Shown here: positions 18,409 through 26,236 of the stretch, one piece after another
Position numbering within the stretch: position 1 is the stretch's first letter
How the letters are laid out: each line of letters begins with the position of its first letter
Origin: CAZDME01 sp964506785 [NCBI: uncultured bacterium]
GTDB lineage: Bacteria; CAZDME01; JAYEMH01
NCBI GenBank assembly: GCA_964506785.1
Contig: CAZDME010000007.1
Coordinates: 1-33,517 of the forward strand
Reading direction: 5' to 3'
DNA length: 33,517 nt
Program-made: the position numbers and the translations under genes
Notes under the pieces: model-generated
The model's input: the letters and a program-made list of their open reading frames with translations, nothing else
The model's database searches: none
What the model was told of the DNA's origin: nothing

Positions 18409-19072
18409 TAAGAACCCATTTAAATTTTTTACCCGGCTGCATCTTTCCGAACTGACCGGACGCAGGGCAATAAATCTTTTACAGCTTCTTACCCATCTTA
18501 AGCGGGTGCCGGGTTCTTACATCTATCACCATACCCATCGTTTTTTGCAGATTCATCAATATTTATCCCCTGAGCCGCCAAATGATTTCGGTTACTGGGT
18601 AACCGAATTCTTGGGCGAAAGTGAATTAGGCGAGAAATTAACCAGCATCGATACTATTCAGTTTTCCACCATTCGTTCTTTAAGGATGGAGATAATTAAA
18701 ACCATAGAGGGCTATATCAGAGAGCATCCTAAGGCTTTGCAGAAGTTTGTCAACCCCGGGCAGGAATTCCATTTTTTAAAATCAAGAAGCTTTGTTTTAC
18801 CGACGAAATATGAAGCCACTACCCTTAGGGAATTTAGCGAGATTTTGAAAAAGATTAGCATTGATTCTATTTACTTCCATATTTTTGAAGCGCGTCTGAG
18901 AAAGGGTAAGGGAATCAACGATTTTTCCGCCTGGATAGAAAATTCGATCGGTGACAGGGAATTGGCAGATAAAATAGCTTCTCTCGATCCTTATACCCGG
19001 ACTATGGAGGATTTACGAAAAACTTTAGTTGAGATAATTGAAGGGAAAATCTCAAAAGAATTAAAAAAATAA
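18401..19072 (+). CDS. DUF5752-like protein with two homologous halves
   Basis: 223 residues, soluble, no signal peptide. I recognise it as resembling DUF5752, a family of unknown function often beside TreT-type genes; that naming is from memory and moderately sure. Two halves align with each other: about 22-106 and 142-216 share the order SxY.H.H/F, then NDF..W, then a GE/GDxEL.(E/D)K(L/I)..(I/L)D segment, then (S/D)LR..(I/L)(I/V)(K/E)(T/I)IEG.I. It overlaps otsB by 8 bases and precedes the treT-like gene by 54, so it is almost certainly made with them. An accessory or regulatory role in trehalose synthesis is suggested by context only. Confidence 0.72.
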   Translation: MVNKNPFKFFTRLHLSELTGRRAINLLQLLTHLKRVPGSYIYHHTHRFLQIHQYLSPEPPNDFGYWVTEFLGESELGEKLTSIDTIQFSTIRSLRMEIIKTIEGYIREHPKALQKFVNPGQEFHFLKSRSFVLPTKYEATTLREFSEILKKISIDSIYFHIFEARLRKGKGINDFSAWIENSIGDRELADKIASLDPYTRTMEDLRKTLVEIIEGKISKELKK

Positions 19073-19126
19073 AGCGTAAAGGTAAAAATAAAGTTCAAAT
19101 TCCGCTTTTTGATTTGGAAGAATATT

Positions 19127-20341
19127 ATGGCAAAATTAAATGACTATATCCCTATCATTGGCCAGCCGGTTATTGACGAATTAAAACTTCTTGCCGATAA
19201 GCTTAGAGGGAAAGTCATTCAGATTATAAATTCTACATCAGTCGGTGGCGGGGTAGCGGAGATATTGAACCGAATGGTTCCGCTCCTGAAGGGACTGGGA
19301 ATAAATACCCGCTGGGATGTGATTAAAGGGGGGGAGCAATTTTTTGAAGTCACCAAAAAATTTCATAATGTTCTCCACGGGGGAAAGGAATTGGTAGAAA
19401 ATAGGGATTTTGAAATTTTCTACGAAACCAGCCAGAAAAACATTGAGGAGATGAGTATTTACGGGGACATTATTTTTGTGCACGACCCTCAGCCTATCGC
19501 TTTGGTACAGAAAAAAACCCAGAATCAATGGATTTGGCGGTGTCATATTGATGTTTCCAATCCTCATGAGAAGGTTTGGGCCTTTATCAAAAAGTTTATC
19601 TCACAATATGACGCTTCAGTTTTTTCGGCACCGAGTTTTGCCCAGAAACTGCTTATCCGCCAATATTTGATTCCACCTTCGATTGACCCCCTAAGCGATA
19701 AAAATAAACCTTTAGCTCCCTCGGTAATTAGCGCAGTTTTAAAGAAATACGGCATTGCCCGGGATAAACCCATCGTTACCCAAATTTCCCGGTTTGATTA
19801 TCTAAAGGATCCTTTGGGGGTAATAGAGGCTTACCGCTTGGTTAAGAAATATAATGATTGCCGGCTGGTCTTGGCCGGAGGGACAGCCCGGGATGACCCG
19901 GAATCAGGTGAGGTTTTGGCTAAGGTTAAAGAGAAAGCCGGAAGCGATCCGGACATTCACGTTTTGCTTATTCCTCCCGGCAGCGACCTGGAGATAAATG
20001 CTCTTCAGCGGGCTTCAGATGTTATTGTCCAGAAATCAATAAAGGAAGGTTTTGGCCTGACTGTTGCCGAGGCCTTGTGGAAAGCAAAGCCGGTGGTAGC
20101 TTCCGGGGTGGGAGGTATTCCCCTTCAGGTCAAACATAAATATTCGGGACAGATTTGTTATTCAATAGAAGGTGCGGCTTTAGGGATAAAACTGTTTTTG
20201 AATAGCCCCGATTATGCCCGAAGATTAGGCGAGCATGGGCGCGACCATATAAAGCAAAATTTTCTCCTGACCAGGCATCTGCGCGACTATATGCTGCTTT
20301 TCCTTTCCTTGTATCATCCCGAGGATATAGTTTCTTTATAA
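19127..20341 (+). CDS. treT: Trehalose synthase of the TreT type (GT4)
   Basis: 404 residues from the ATG at 19127 (GGAAG 6 bases upstream); a TTG at 19109 would add six residues but lacks a ribosome-binding site. TreT reversibly makes trehalose from NDP-glucose and glucose. Seen: N-terminal STSVGGGVAEILNRMVPLLK, IFVHDPQPIALV, WRCHIDVSNPH, then ITQISRFDYLKDP-type donor domain (TQISRFDYLKDPLGVIEAY) and the C-terminal QKSIKEGFGLTVAEALWKAKPVVAS with E-x7-E, and GGIPLQVKHKYSG. These match archaeal and bacterial TreT. It closes the island; a cobalamin riboswitch begins about 40 bases downstream. Confidence 0.87.
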   Translation: MAKLNDYIPIIGQPVIDELKLLADKLRGKVIQIINSTSVGGGVAEILNRMVPLLKGLGINTRWDVIKGGEQFFEVTKKFHNVLHGGKELVENRDFEIFYETSQKNIEEMSIYGDIIFVHDPQPIALVQKKTQNQWIWRCHIDVSNPHEKVWAFIKKFISQYDASVFSAPSFAQKLLIRQYLIPPSIDPLSDKNKPLAPSVISAVLKKYGIARDKPIVTQISRFDYLKDPLGVIEAYRLVKKYNDCRLVLAGGTARDDPESGEVLAKVKEKAGSDPDIHVLLIPPGSDLEINALQRASDVIVQKSIKEGFGLTVAEALWKAKPVVASGVGGIPLQVKHKYSGQICYSIEGAALGIKLFLNSPDYARRLGEHGRDHIKQNFLLTRHLRDYMLLFLSLYHPEDIVSL

Positions 20342-20350
20342 ATTTTTCCC

Positions 20351-20377
20351 TTGCATTTTTGGTTGATTTTTTATAAA
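20351..20377 (+). promoter_or_regulatory. Possible promoter for the B12 uptake operon
   Basis: TTGCAT (20351-20356) and TATAAA (20372-20377) with a 15-base spacer, or TAAACT at 20374 with 17. Either puts the start within a few bases of the riboswitch 5' end, which supports it, but the match is only fair. Confidence 0.4.
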
Positions 20378-20382
20378 CTGTA

Positions 20383-20600
20383 AAGTGCTTCTTTGAAAAT
20401 TTGTTTTAAAAGGGAAGCTGGTAAAAGCCAGCACTGCCCCCGCAACTGTGAGTGGAAAAGAGCTTAAGGAGGTTTGGCTTCCTTAAGCTGGTTCAAGTCG
20501 GCCGCCACTGTTTCGTTTGGTCTGAAATTCGGGCTGGCGGGATGGGAAGGCGCCGACAGAAAGCCACAAGTCAGGAGACCTATGGAAGCCTTCGGGGTGA
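20383..20600 (+). ncRNA. Cobalamin riboswitch (first), upstream of btuF
   Basis: The conserved adenosylcobalamin-aptamer boxes occur in order: AAAAGGGAAGCTGG at about 20407, the B12-box core GCCAGCACTGCCCCCGCAAC at about 20427 with CTGTGAG after it, then, after a variable arm, GAAAGCCACAAGTCAGGAGA at about 20560 and a closing stem near 20580-20600. It is followed by a strong terminator, so the expected logic is transcription termination when cobalamin is plentiful, switching off the uptake operon. Short ORFs within this RNA are not credible genes. Confidence 0.93.
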
Positions 20601-20616
20601 GAGGGAAAAGGTTTTA

Positions 20617-20646
20617 CCCAATCTCGTTTCGGAGATTGGGTTTTTT
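20617..20646 (+). terminator. Rho-independent terminator of the first cobalamin riboswitch
   Basis: CCCAATCTC (20617-20625) and GAGATTGGG (20632-20640) form a perfect 9-bp stem with a 6-base loop, followed by six T. It lies between the aptamer and btuF, as expected for the expression platform. Confidence 0.9.
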
Positions 20647-20654
20647 ATTAACAT

Positions 20655-21602
20655 ATGACACCGATAAAAAGAATGAAACACACAGGTAAAATTATAGGAT
20701 ATCCGATATCCTATAATTTTTGGCTTGGGGTTTTAATTTTTGGCTTTCTTTTTCTACGCGGCCAGGGGTTTTCTCAGGAAATAAAAGTTAAAGATGCTAC
20801 CGGCCTGATTTTTCAGTGGAATAAGCCGCCGCAGAAGATTATCTCCCTTAATCCGTCGGCGACGGAGACAATTTGTGCCTTAGGCGGGGAAGATGAGCTG
20901 ATTGCCGTAACCTCTTTCTGCCGCTATCCCGAAGAGGTAAAAAGCAAAGATAAAATCGGGACAATTTTAGAACCGGATATTGAAAAAATTGTCAGTTTAA
21001 GGCCGGATTTAGTTTTAGCTACCAAAGAAGGAAACAGGAAAAAAACCATAGAAAAAATCAGAGAGCTGGGAATAAAGGTTTTTACTTTTGACAGCATCTA
21101 CAGGTTCGAAGATATTTATGAAAGGGTGTCCTTGTCGGGTAGATTATTAGGCCGGAGGGAAGAAGCCGGCAGACTTATTTCCGATATGAAACACAGGATA
21201 GAGGAAATTAAAGGAAAGGTTAAAGGGCGGCCAAAGGTGAAGGTTTTCTGGCAATATGGATTGGAGCCGATAATCACCGCTAACAAAAAAACCCTGGCTA
21301 ATGAAATGATAGAGTTAGCCGGAGGGAGTAATATTGCCCGGGACGCCTTATTGAGATATCCTCGATACAGCCTGGAAGAGGTTACTATCCAGAATCCTGA
21401 GGTGATAATATTAACCTCTATGGAATCTTTTGGGGAAGATGCTTTGGATAATTGGAGGCAGTTTAAAAGTATCCCGGCAGTAAAAAATAATCGAATCTAC
21501 CTGATTGATTCGGACTTGGTCTGCAATATGGGGCCGCGGTTGATAGAAGGTTTGGAAAAGATAGCCAGGGCTTTACACCCGGAGGCGTTTGCCAATGAAT
21601 AA
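20655..21602 (+). CDS. btuF: Cobalamin ABC transporter substrate-binding protein
   Basis: 315 residues. Periplasmic binding protein that delivers corrinoids to BtuCD. After a signal/anchor segment (hydrophobic LGVLIFGFLFLRGQGFS, about 24-40) comes a Peripla_BP_2 fold: ISLNPSATETICALGGEDELIAVTSFCRYP, IGTILEPDIEKIVSLRPDLVLA, long helix 150-190, then LANEMIELAGGSNIARD and NPEVIILTSM. It is under a cobalamin riboswitch and beside btuC and btuD, which supports B12 over iron-siderophore as substrate. The start could be ATG 20655 or 20673; neither has a clear ribosome-binding site. Odd: a long palindrome (20688-20720) encodes the segment KIIGYPISYNF just before the hydrophobic stretch. Confidence 0.88.
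   Translation: MTPIKRMKHTGKIIGYPISYNFWLGVLIFGFLFLRGQGFSQEIKVKDATGLIFQWNKPPQKIISLNPSATETICALGGEDELIAVTSFCRYPEEVKSKDKIGTILEPDIEKIVSLRPDLVLATKEGNRKKTIEKIRELGIKVFTFDSIYRFEDIYERVSLSGRLLGRREEAGRLISDMKHRIEEIKGKVKGRPKVKVFWQYGLEPIITANKKTLANEMIELAGGSNIARDALLRYPRYSLEEVTIQNPEVIILTSMESFGEDALDNWRQFKSIPAVKNNRIYLIDSDLVCNMGPRLIEGLEKIARALHPEAFANE
20688..20720 (+). repeat. Palindromic repeat element inside btuF (copy 1)
   Basis: Perfect 16-bp arms around one central base: left arm AAAATTATAGGATATC-type (20688-20703, beginning AAATTATAGGATATC) and right arm from GATATCCTATAAT to 20720. The 21-bp core at 20697-20717 recurs identically at 27998-28018 in the giant gene, in the same reading frame, encoding GYPISYN in both. 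Confidence 0.75.
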
Positions 21603-22608
21603 AAACTGGATTATCTGGATATTGGTTCTTTTGGGTCTTGTGGTGATAACTTCATTTCTGGCTATAAGCTGCGGTTCCGCCGATATACAGATAAAAGATG
21701 TATTTATTCTTTTATATGAAAGGTTACAGGGTCAAAAGGTTATCTCGCCGGAGGCAACGGTTATTTTTAGTTTGCGCCTCCCTCGTCTTATTTTAGGCCT
21801 GATGGTCGGCGGAGCTTTAGCTCTGGTCGGGGTTATATTTCAAGGAATGTTTCGAAATCCCCTGGTTGAGCCTTATACCCTGGGGGTTTCTGGCGGGGCC
21901 GCTTTAGGGATAAGTATTGCTTTGGCTTTTGGGTTCAAGCTAATTTTTGGCCTGCCTCTGATTGGATTTCTGGGGGCCCTTTTGGCCATTTCCATTGTTT
22001 ATTCAATTGCCAACCGTTGGAAAAGCCTCAGAATGACCAACCTTCTTTTAGTCGGTGTCATGTTTTCATTTATTTCTTCTTCTTTAATCATGCTCATTTT
22101 ATCGCTGTCCCGGGCCGCCGAGGCCCATGGCATCCTTTTCTGGATTATGGGAAGCCTGGAAGAGAATAACCCTGTTTTATTAAAAATAATCTGTACAGTC
22201 ATTCCGATAATAGCTTTCTTTTCTATATTCCGAGCCTGGGAGTTAAATGCCCTTTCTTTGGGAGAAGAGGAAGCCGTTCATTTAGGGGTCGATATAAAGA
22301 GAACCAAGAGAATTTTTTTTATCTTATCTTCAATCCTGGCCGGGATAGCTGTTTCGGTCTCGGGTATTATCGGCTTTGTCGGTTTGGTCGTGCCTCATTT
22401 TATGAGAATGTTTGTCGGGGGCGACCACCGTATTCTTATGCCTACTTCGTTCTTATTAGGCGGGATTTTTTTAGTTTTAAGTGATACCTTTGCCCGGACA
22501 GTCATCGCTCCGATTGAACTGCCGGTTGGGGTAATTACCGGGATTATCGGAGGAATAATTTTTATCTGTTTTCTGGTTAAGGGGCAAAATTTGAGATGGA
22601 CGAGGTAA
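21595..22608 (+). CDS. btuC: Cobalamin ABC transporter permease
   Basis: 337 residues from ATG 21595. GGAGG at 21581-21585 lies 9 bases upstream; a TTG at 21589 is too close to it. FecCD-family integral membrane permease, about nine to ten membrane segments, with FSLRLPRLILGLMVGGALALVGVIFQGMFRNPLVEPYTLGVSGGA (the family signature), the coupling region LGVDIKRTKRIFF and GIIGFVGLVVPHFMR. It forms the translocation channel that works with BtuD ATPase and BtuF. It overlaps btuF by 8 bases and btuD by 13, so the three are translationally linked. Confidence 0.93.
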   Translation: MNKNWIIWILVLLGLVVITSFLAISCGSADIQIKDVFILLYERLQGQKVISPEATVIFSLRLPRLILGLMVGGALALVGVIFQGMFRNPLVEPYTLGVSGGAALGISIALAFGFKLIFGLPLIGFLGALLAISIVYSIANRWKSLRMTNLLLVGVMFSFISSSLIMLILSLSRAAEAHGILFWIMGSLEENNPVLLKIICTVIPIIAFFSIFRAWELNALSLGEEEAVHLGVDIKRTKRIFFILSSILAGIAVSVSGIIGFVGLVVPHFMRMFVGGDHRILMPTSFLLGGIFLVLSDTFARTVIAPIELPVGVITGIIGGIIFICFLVKGQNLRWTR

Positions 22609-23378
22609 TTTTAAAGGTTGATAATATAAGTTCCGGATACGAGAAGCATTTAGTTTTGAAAAACTTGAGTTTCCGGATAAATGAGGGAGAGATTATCGGG
22701 GTAATCGGGCCTAACGGCTCGGGTAAAACCACCCTTATCCGCAGCCTCACCCGGATTCTTCCTTTAAAGAACGGCTCGATACGGTTTAAAAATAAGGATA
22801 TTATAGATATATCCTATAAAGAGTTGGCCAAGGAAGTGGCTGTCGTTTCCCAGCTTAATTCCAGCCTGTTTTTTAGTGCCCGGGTAGAAGAGGTTATCCT
22901 TTTGGGGCGCATCCCCCATTTTCGCTCATTCCAGCTGCTGGAAGATAGGGGAGACCGGGAAATAGTGGAAAAGGTAATGAAGCTTACGGATATAATTGAG
23001 CTGAGGGAGCGGGATTTAAGCGAGATTAGCGGAGGCGAAAGGCAGCGGGTTTTTATTGCCCGGGCTCTGGCTCAGCAGCCTAAGCTCCTGCTTTTAGATG
23101 AGCCGACAGCCCATCTAGATATCAATCACCGCTTAGAGATATTTAAATTGGTCAGCCATCTGGCTAAAGAAGGGGGTTTTACCGTACTAAGCGTCCTTCA
23201 TGACCTGAATCTGGCCAGTCGTTTCTGCGAGCGACTGATTATTCTAAATAATGGAGAAGTTGCCGCGCAGGGCCTTCCGGAAGAAGTCATTAATAAAGTT
23301 AAAATCAGGGAAATTTATGGCGCAGAAGTAAACGTATATCAGGGAGAAATGTCAGAAAAACCGCAAATTCTGTATTAA
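22596..23378 (+). CDS. btuD: Cobalamin ABC transporter ATP-binding protein
   Basis: 260 residues. ABC ATPase powering BtuC. Walker A is GPNGSGKTT (38-46), the signature is SGGERQR (145-151), Walker B is LLLLDEP (164-170), and the switch histidine is in SVLHDLNLASRF. The architecture matches BtuD/FhuC-type subunits of vitamin and siderophore importers. Its start lies within the end of btuC. Confidence 0.94.
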   Translation: MDEVILKVDNISSGYEKHLVLKNLSFRINEGEIIGVIGPNGSGKTTLIRSLTRILPLKNGSIRFKNKDIIDISYKELAKEVAVVSQLNSSLFFSARVEEVILLGRIPHFRSFQLLEDRGDREIVEKVMKLTDIIELRERDLSEISGGERQRVFIARALAQQPKLLLLDEPTAHLDINHRLEIFKLVSHLAKEGGFTVLSVLHDLNLASRFCERLIILNNGEVAAQGLPEEVINKVKIREIYGAEVNVYQGEMSEKPQILY

Positions 23379-23392
23379 AAAGGGGGTAAATT

Positions 23393-23917
23393 TTGAAAAA
23401 AAGAGGATTAATTCAGGTTTATACCGGCAAAGGGAAGGGTAAAACCACGGCCGCTTTGGGCCTGGCTCTAAGAGCGGCTGGAGCCGGATTAAAGGTTTAT
23501 ATCGGACAATTTCTTAAAGGCGCCTCTTATAATTACAGCGAGTTGAAAACTCTTGAAAAGATTAAGCAAATTAAATTAGAGCAATTCGGCCAGGGTTGTT
23601 TCATTAAGGGGGCGGCTAAAAGTGAAGATAAAGAATTAGCCCGAGGGGGCCTTAAGAAAGTAAAAAAGCTGATGGTTCAAGGGAAATACGACCTTATGAT
23701 TTTAGATGAGATTAATATTGCCTTAAAGTTAGGCCTTTTATCCCTGGATGAGGTGATTCAGCTGATTAATAACAAGCCCGGGAGGTTGGAATTGGTTTTA
23801 ACCGGCCGTTCGGCTCCGGCTAAAATTCTAAGAATCGCGGATTTGGTTACCGAAATGAGAGAAATTAAGCATTATTATAAAAAGAGCGTTTCGGCGCGCA
23901 AAGGAATAGAATTTTAA
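23393..23917 (+). CDS. cobO: Corrinoid (cob(I)alamin) adenosyltransferase, CobO/BtuR family
   Basis: 174 residues. It transfers the adenosyl group from ATP to reduced corrinoid, giving the coenzyme form. The P-loop TGKGKGKTTAALGLALRAAG is at residues 11-30, followed by GQFLKG, LMILDEINIALKLGLL and a C-terminal VTEMREIKHYY segment, as in CobA/CobO/BtuR. It begins with TTG at 23393; AGGGGG at about 23380 is correctly spaced and no other start fits. It follows btuD by 14 bases, so imported cobalamin is adenosylated by a product of the same transcript; adenosylcobalamin is also the likely ligand of the riboswitch upstream, making a feedback loop. Confidence 0.92.
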   Translation: MKKRGLIQVYTGKGKGKTTAALGLALRAAGAGLKVYIGQFLKGASYNYSELKTLEKIKQIKLEQFGQGCFIKGAAKSEDKELARGGLKKVKKLMVQGKYDLMILDEINIALKLGLLSLDEVIQLINNKPGRLELVLTGRSAPAKILRIADLVTEMREIKHYYKKSVSARKGIEF

Positions 23918-23945
23918 AATGGGGGAACGCCCCCGTTACTTAAAA

Positions 23946-23988
23946 ATCACACTTCGCAAGTGTGATTATCACACTTCGTAAGTGTGAT
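23946..23988 (+). repeat. Two tandem near-identical hairpins between cobO and the second riboswitch
   Basis: Each unit is 21 bases: arms ATCACACTT and AAGTGTGAT with a 3-base loop, CGC in the first (23946-23966) and CGT in the second (23968-23988). One base separates them. No T-run follows on the plus strand, but on the minus strand a T-run does. A GGGGG..CCCCC mini-hairpin (23921-23934) precedes them. This looks like a REP-type palindromic unit and could also protect the cobO mRNA 3' end. Confidence 0.7.
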
Positions 23989-23997
23989 AAAATGTAG

Positions 23998-24218
23998 AGA
24001 ATTGAAGTACAGGGAATACGCTCTCCCCAGAGGGAGAAAACGTAGCTGTCCCCGCAACTGTAAGCGGCTCCGTCCAGGCTGATAGGCTTTCGTTCTCAGC
24101 TTGGGTGGGTAGTTAGCTGGCAGTCACTATTTGCTGAAAGTCAAAAATTTGGCTTCAGGAATGGGAAGGCTGCCAGGAAGTATGCCGCCAGCCAGGAAAC
24201 CTGTTAAATCCTTCGGGG
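23998..24218 (+). ncRNA. Cobalamin riboswitch (second), upstream of the TonB receptor gene
   Basis: Conserved boxes in order: ACAGGGAA at about 24008, the core TAGCTGTCCCCGCAACTGTA at about 24043 with AGCGG after it, a long variable arm, GGAATGGGAAGG at about 24157 and GCCGCCAGCCAGGAAACCTG at about 24184, closing near 24218. Unlike the first riboswitch no strong terminator follows. A very strong ribosome-binding sequence, AGGAGGTGATG, comes immediately after the aptamer instead, followed by a tiny ORF, so control may act on translation or by another mechanism. Confidence 0.92.
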
Positions 24219-24233
24219 CAGGAGGTGATGAAA

Positions 24234-24251
24234 ATGACTGAATTTACCTAG
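24234..24251 (+). CDS. Possible 5-codon leader ORF (MTEFT) after the second riboswitch
   Basis: AGGAGG at 24220-24225 lies 8 bases before the ATG at 24234, which reads M-T-E-F-T then TAG. An ATG at 24228 would add two codons but is too close. The ribosome-binding site is the best in the region, far better than a spurious site would predict, and touches the 3' end of the aptamer. It may be a regulatory mini-ORF; it may also be chance or the relic of an older gene start. Confidence 0.3.
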   Translation: MTEFT

Positions 24252-24279
24252 GCGGACAGCAGCTTCCAGTGAAAAATCT

Positions 24280-24294
24280 CTACCGACGCGGTAG
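24280..24294 (+). other. Small hairpin in the leader of the TonB receptor gene
   Basis: CTACCG (24280-24285) and CGGTAG (24289-24294) with a 3-base loop, about 40 bases before the receptor ATG. No T-run follows directly, so it is not a convincing terminator on its own; it may be part of the expression platform. Confidence 0.4.
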
Positions 24295-24336
24295 CGATAG
24301 AAAAAACTGACTTTTTTATATGGAGGGAATAAACAA

Positions 24337-26235
24337 ATGAAAAAGTGTTTATGTTTTACTCTTTTATTTTTGCTTTGTTGCTCTGCCGGTATTGCCAGGG
24401 CAGAGGTATCCAGTTACGACCTTGGCCAGGTAGTTATTAGTGAGTCCAGAATTGAAGAGACTTTGGGACAAATTGGCTCATCTGGCACGGTGATAACCGC
24501 CGAGGAGCTGGAAAAAAGGGGAATCAAAAATGTTAAGGAGGCTCTGAGGGAAGTAGTTAGCATTGATGTGGCTGCTTCCGGAGAAGAAGGAGGGCCGGCT
24601 TCGGTTTTTTTAAGGGGGGCCAATTCCGGACAGAGCCTGGTGATGATTGATGGCGTCAAGGTTTATGACCCTATGTCCACCAATGCCAGCTTTGATTTTG
24701 CCCACCTTACCATAGATAATATTGAGCGGATTGAAATTATTCGCGGCCCGCAAAGTTCTCTTTACGGCTCTGATGCAATTGGCGGTTTAATCAATATCAT
24801 TACCAAAAAAGGAGAAGGAAAGCCCAAAGTAGAGGTCTCTTTTGAAGGGGGTTCCCACCATACCTTTAGCGAAAGAGTGGGCTCCTCGGGCAAACTCAAT
24901 GATTTAGCTTATTCTTTTGTCATCAGCCGCAAAGACACTAAAGGTATATCAAAGGCGGCCAAAAAAGACGGCAATGTAGAAAAAGACAAATATGAAAATA
25001 CATCCGCTTCCATCCGCCTGGATTATGATTTAGATGAGGCCCTTAAGGTAGGGGTAATCAGCCGTTACACCCGGGCTGAATTTGATGTTGATGATGCTGG
25101 CGGCCTTGGAGGAGATGATGAAAACCGGGTGGATAGATTAGACCAATTTTTAGTATCTACCTACCTCACCCATGAGTTTAGCGATTGCTGGCAGCACCAT
25201 CTCAAACTTTCCTGGATGAAAAACGTCCGTCACGATAATGATGACAATAATGGCTCCACCCTTGATTATTTACGAAGCTGGTATAAGGGAGAAAATTTAG
25301 CCGTTGACTGGCAGCATAATTTAACCTTAACCGAATGGGATACAGTGGTGGCCGGGGTGCAATATAACGAAGAGAAAGGCAAGTCATATTATCATTCAGA
25401 GACGGCCTTTGGCCCTTATACAAGCAGCCTTTCGGAAAAAAAGGCGGATAATATCGGCGGTTATATAGAGAATAAACTGAATATTGATGACGCCTTTTTT
25501 AACACCCTGGCGGTGAGGCTTGATGACCATTCCCGTTTTGATGACCACTTCACCTGGCGGGCAACCGGGGCTTATTTATTGGCGGCGGCCACCAAGGTAA
25601 AGGGAAGTTTTGGCACCGGTTATAAGGCGCCGTCTCTTTATCAGCTTTTTTCTTCTTATGGCGATGAGAATTTAAAGCCGGAAGAAAGCGAAGGCTATGA
25701 CCTGGGGATAGAGCAGTCATTCTTTGAAGATAAACTCTTTGGCAGTCTGGTTTATTTCCATAATGATTTTAAAAAGATGATTGATTATGATTTACTTACT
25801 TCTAAATACAAAAATGTTGACTCTGCCGAGACCGAAGGGATAGAGACAGAAATAAGATTTACTCCCGATGAAAGGTTAACGGCCAGGTTCTCTCATACCT
25901 ATCTTGATGCGGACGATACCACGAATAACGAGACGCTTTTAAGAAGGGCCAAGCATAAATTAAATTTAAACCTCGATTATGCCCTTTGTGAGAGGGCTAA
26001 TATTAATTTAAATGTCGGCCATTTCGTCAAGCGCTATGATAAATCCGGCTTCCCGGCGGCGCTGGTAGAATTGAAAGATTACACCAAGGTGGATTTAGCC
26101 GCCTCCTTTGACCTCAACGAAAATGTTGAGCTTTCCCTCCGGGCGGAGAATTTGTTGGATGAGGATTATGAAGAAGTTAAGGGCTACGGCACTAAGGGCC
26201 GCTCTTTTTACGGAGGTATCAAGGTAGTATTTTAG
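24337..26235 (+). CDS. btuB: TonB-dependent outer-membrane receptor, BtuB-like
   Basis: 632 residues. Signal peptide about 1-22 (KKCLCFTLLFLLCCSAGIARA). Then a mature N-terminus with a TonB-box-like stretch (LGQVVIS), a plug domain (about 40-155: GTVITAEELEKRGIKNVKEAL, VFLRGANSGQSLVMIDGVKV, IERIEIIRGPQSSLYGSDAIGG, LINIITKKG) and a beta-barrel ending in aromatic GGIKVVF, as outer-membrane proteins do. GGAGGG lies 9 bases before the ATG. The cobalamin riboswitch upstream and the btuFCD locus make vitamin B12 or another corrinoid the likely ligand. TonB, ExbB and ExbD genes are not in the window. Confidence 0.9.
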   Translation: MKKCLCFTLLFLLCCSAGIARAEVSSYDLGQVVISESRIEETLGQIGSSGTVITAEELEKRGIKNVKEALREVVSIDVAASGEEGGPASVFLRGANSGQSLVMIDGVKVYDPMSTNASFDFAHLTIDNIERIEIIRGPQSSLYGSDAIGGLINIITKKGEGKPKVEVSFEGGSHHTFSERVGSSGKLNDLAYSFVISRKDTKGISKAAKKDGNVEKDKYENTSASIRLDYDLDEALKVGVISRYTRAEFDVDDAGGLGGDDENRVDRLDQFLVSTYLTHEFSDCWQHHLKLSWMKNVRHDNDDNNGSTLDYLRSWYKGENLAVDWQHNLTLTEWDTVVAGVQYNEEKGKSYYHSETAFGPYTSSLSEKKADNIGGYIENKLNIDDAFFNTLAVRLDDHSRFDDHFTWRATGAYLLAAATKVKGSFGTGYKAPSLYQLFSSYGDENLKPEESEGYDLGIEQSFFEDKLFGSLVYFHNDFKKMIDYDLLTSKYKNVDSAETEGIETEIRFTPDERLTARFSHTYLDADDTTNNETLLRRAKHKLNLNLDYALCERANINLNVGHFVKRYDKSGFPAALVELKDYTKVDLAASFDLNENVELSLRAENLLDEDYEEVKGYGTKGRSFYGGIKVVF

Positions 26236-26236
26236 C

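Noticed and set aside
20452-20689. Two plus-strand ORFs of about 70 codons in the first cobalamin riboswitch
   Set aside because: They cover the conserved aptamer and terminator, lack ribosome-binding sites and have arginine- and glycine-rich translations typical of structured RNA read as protein.
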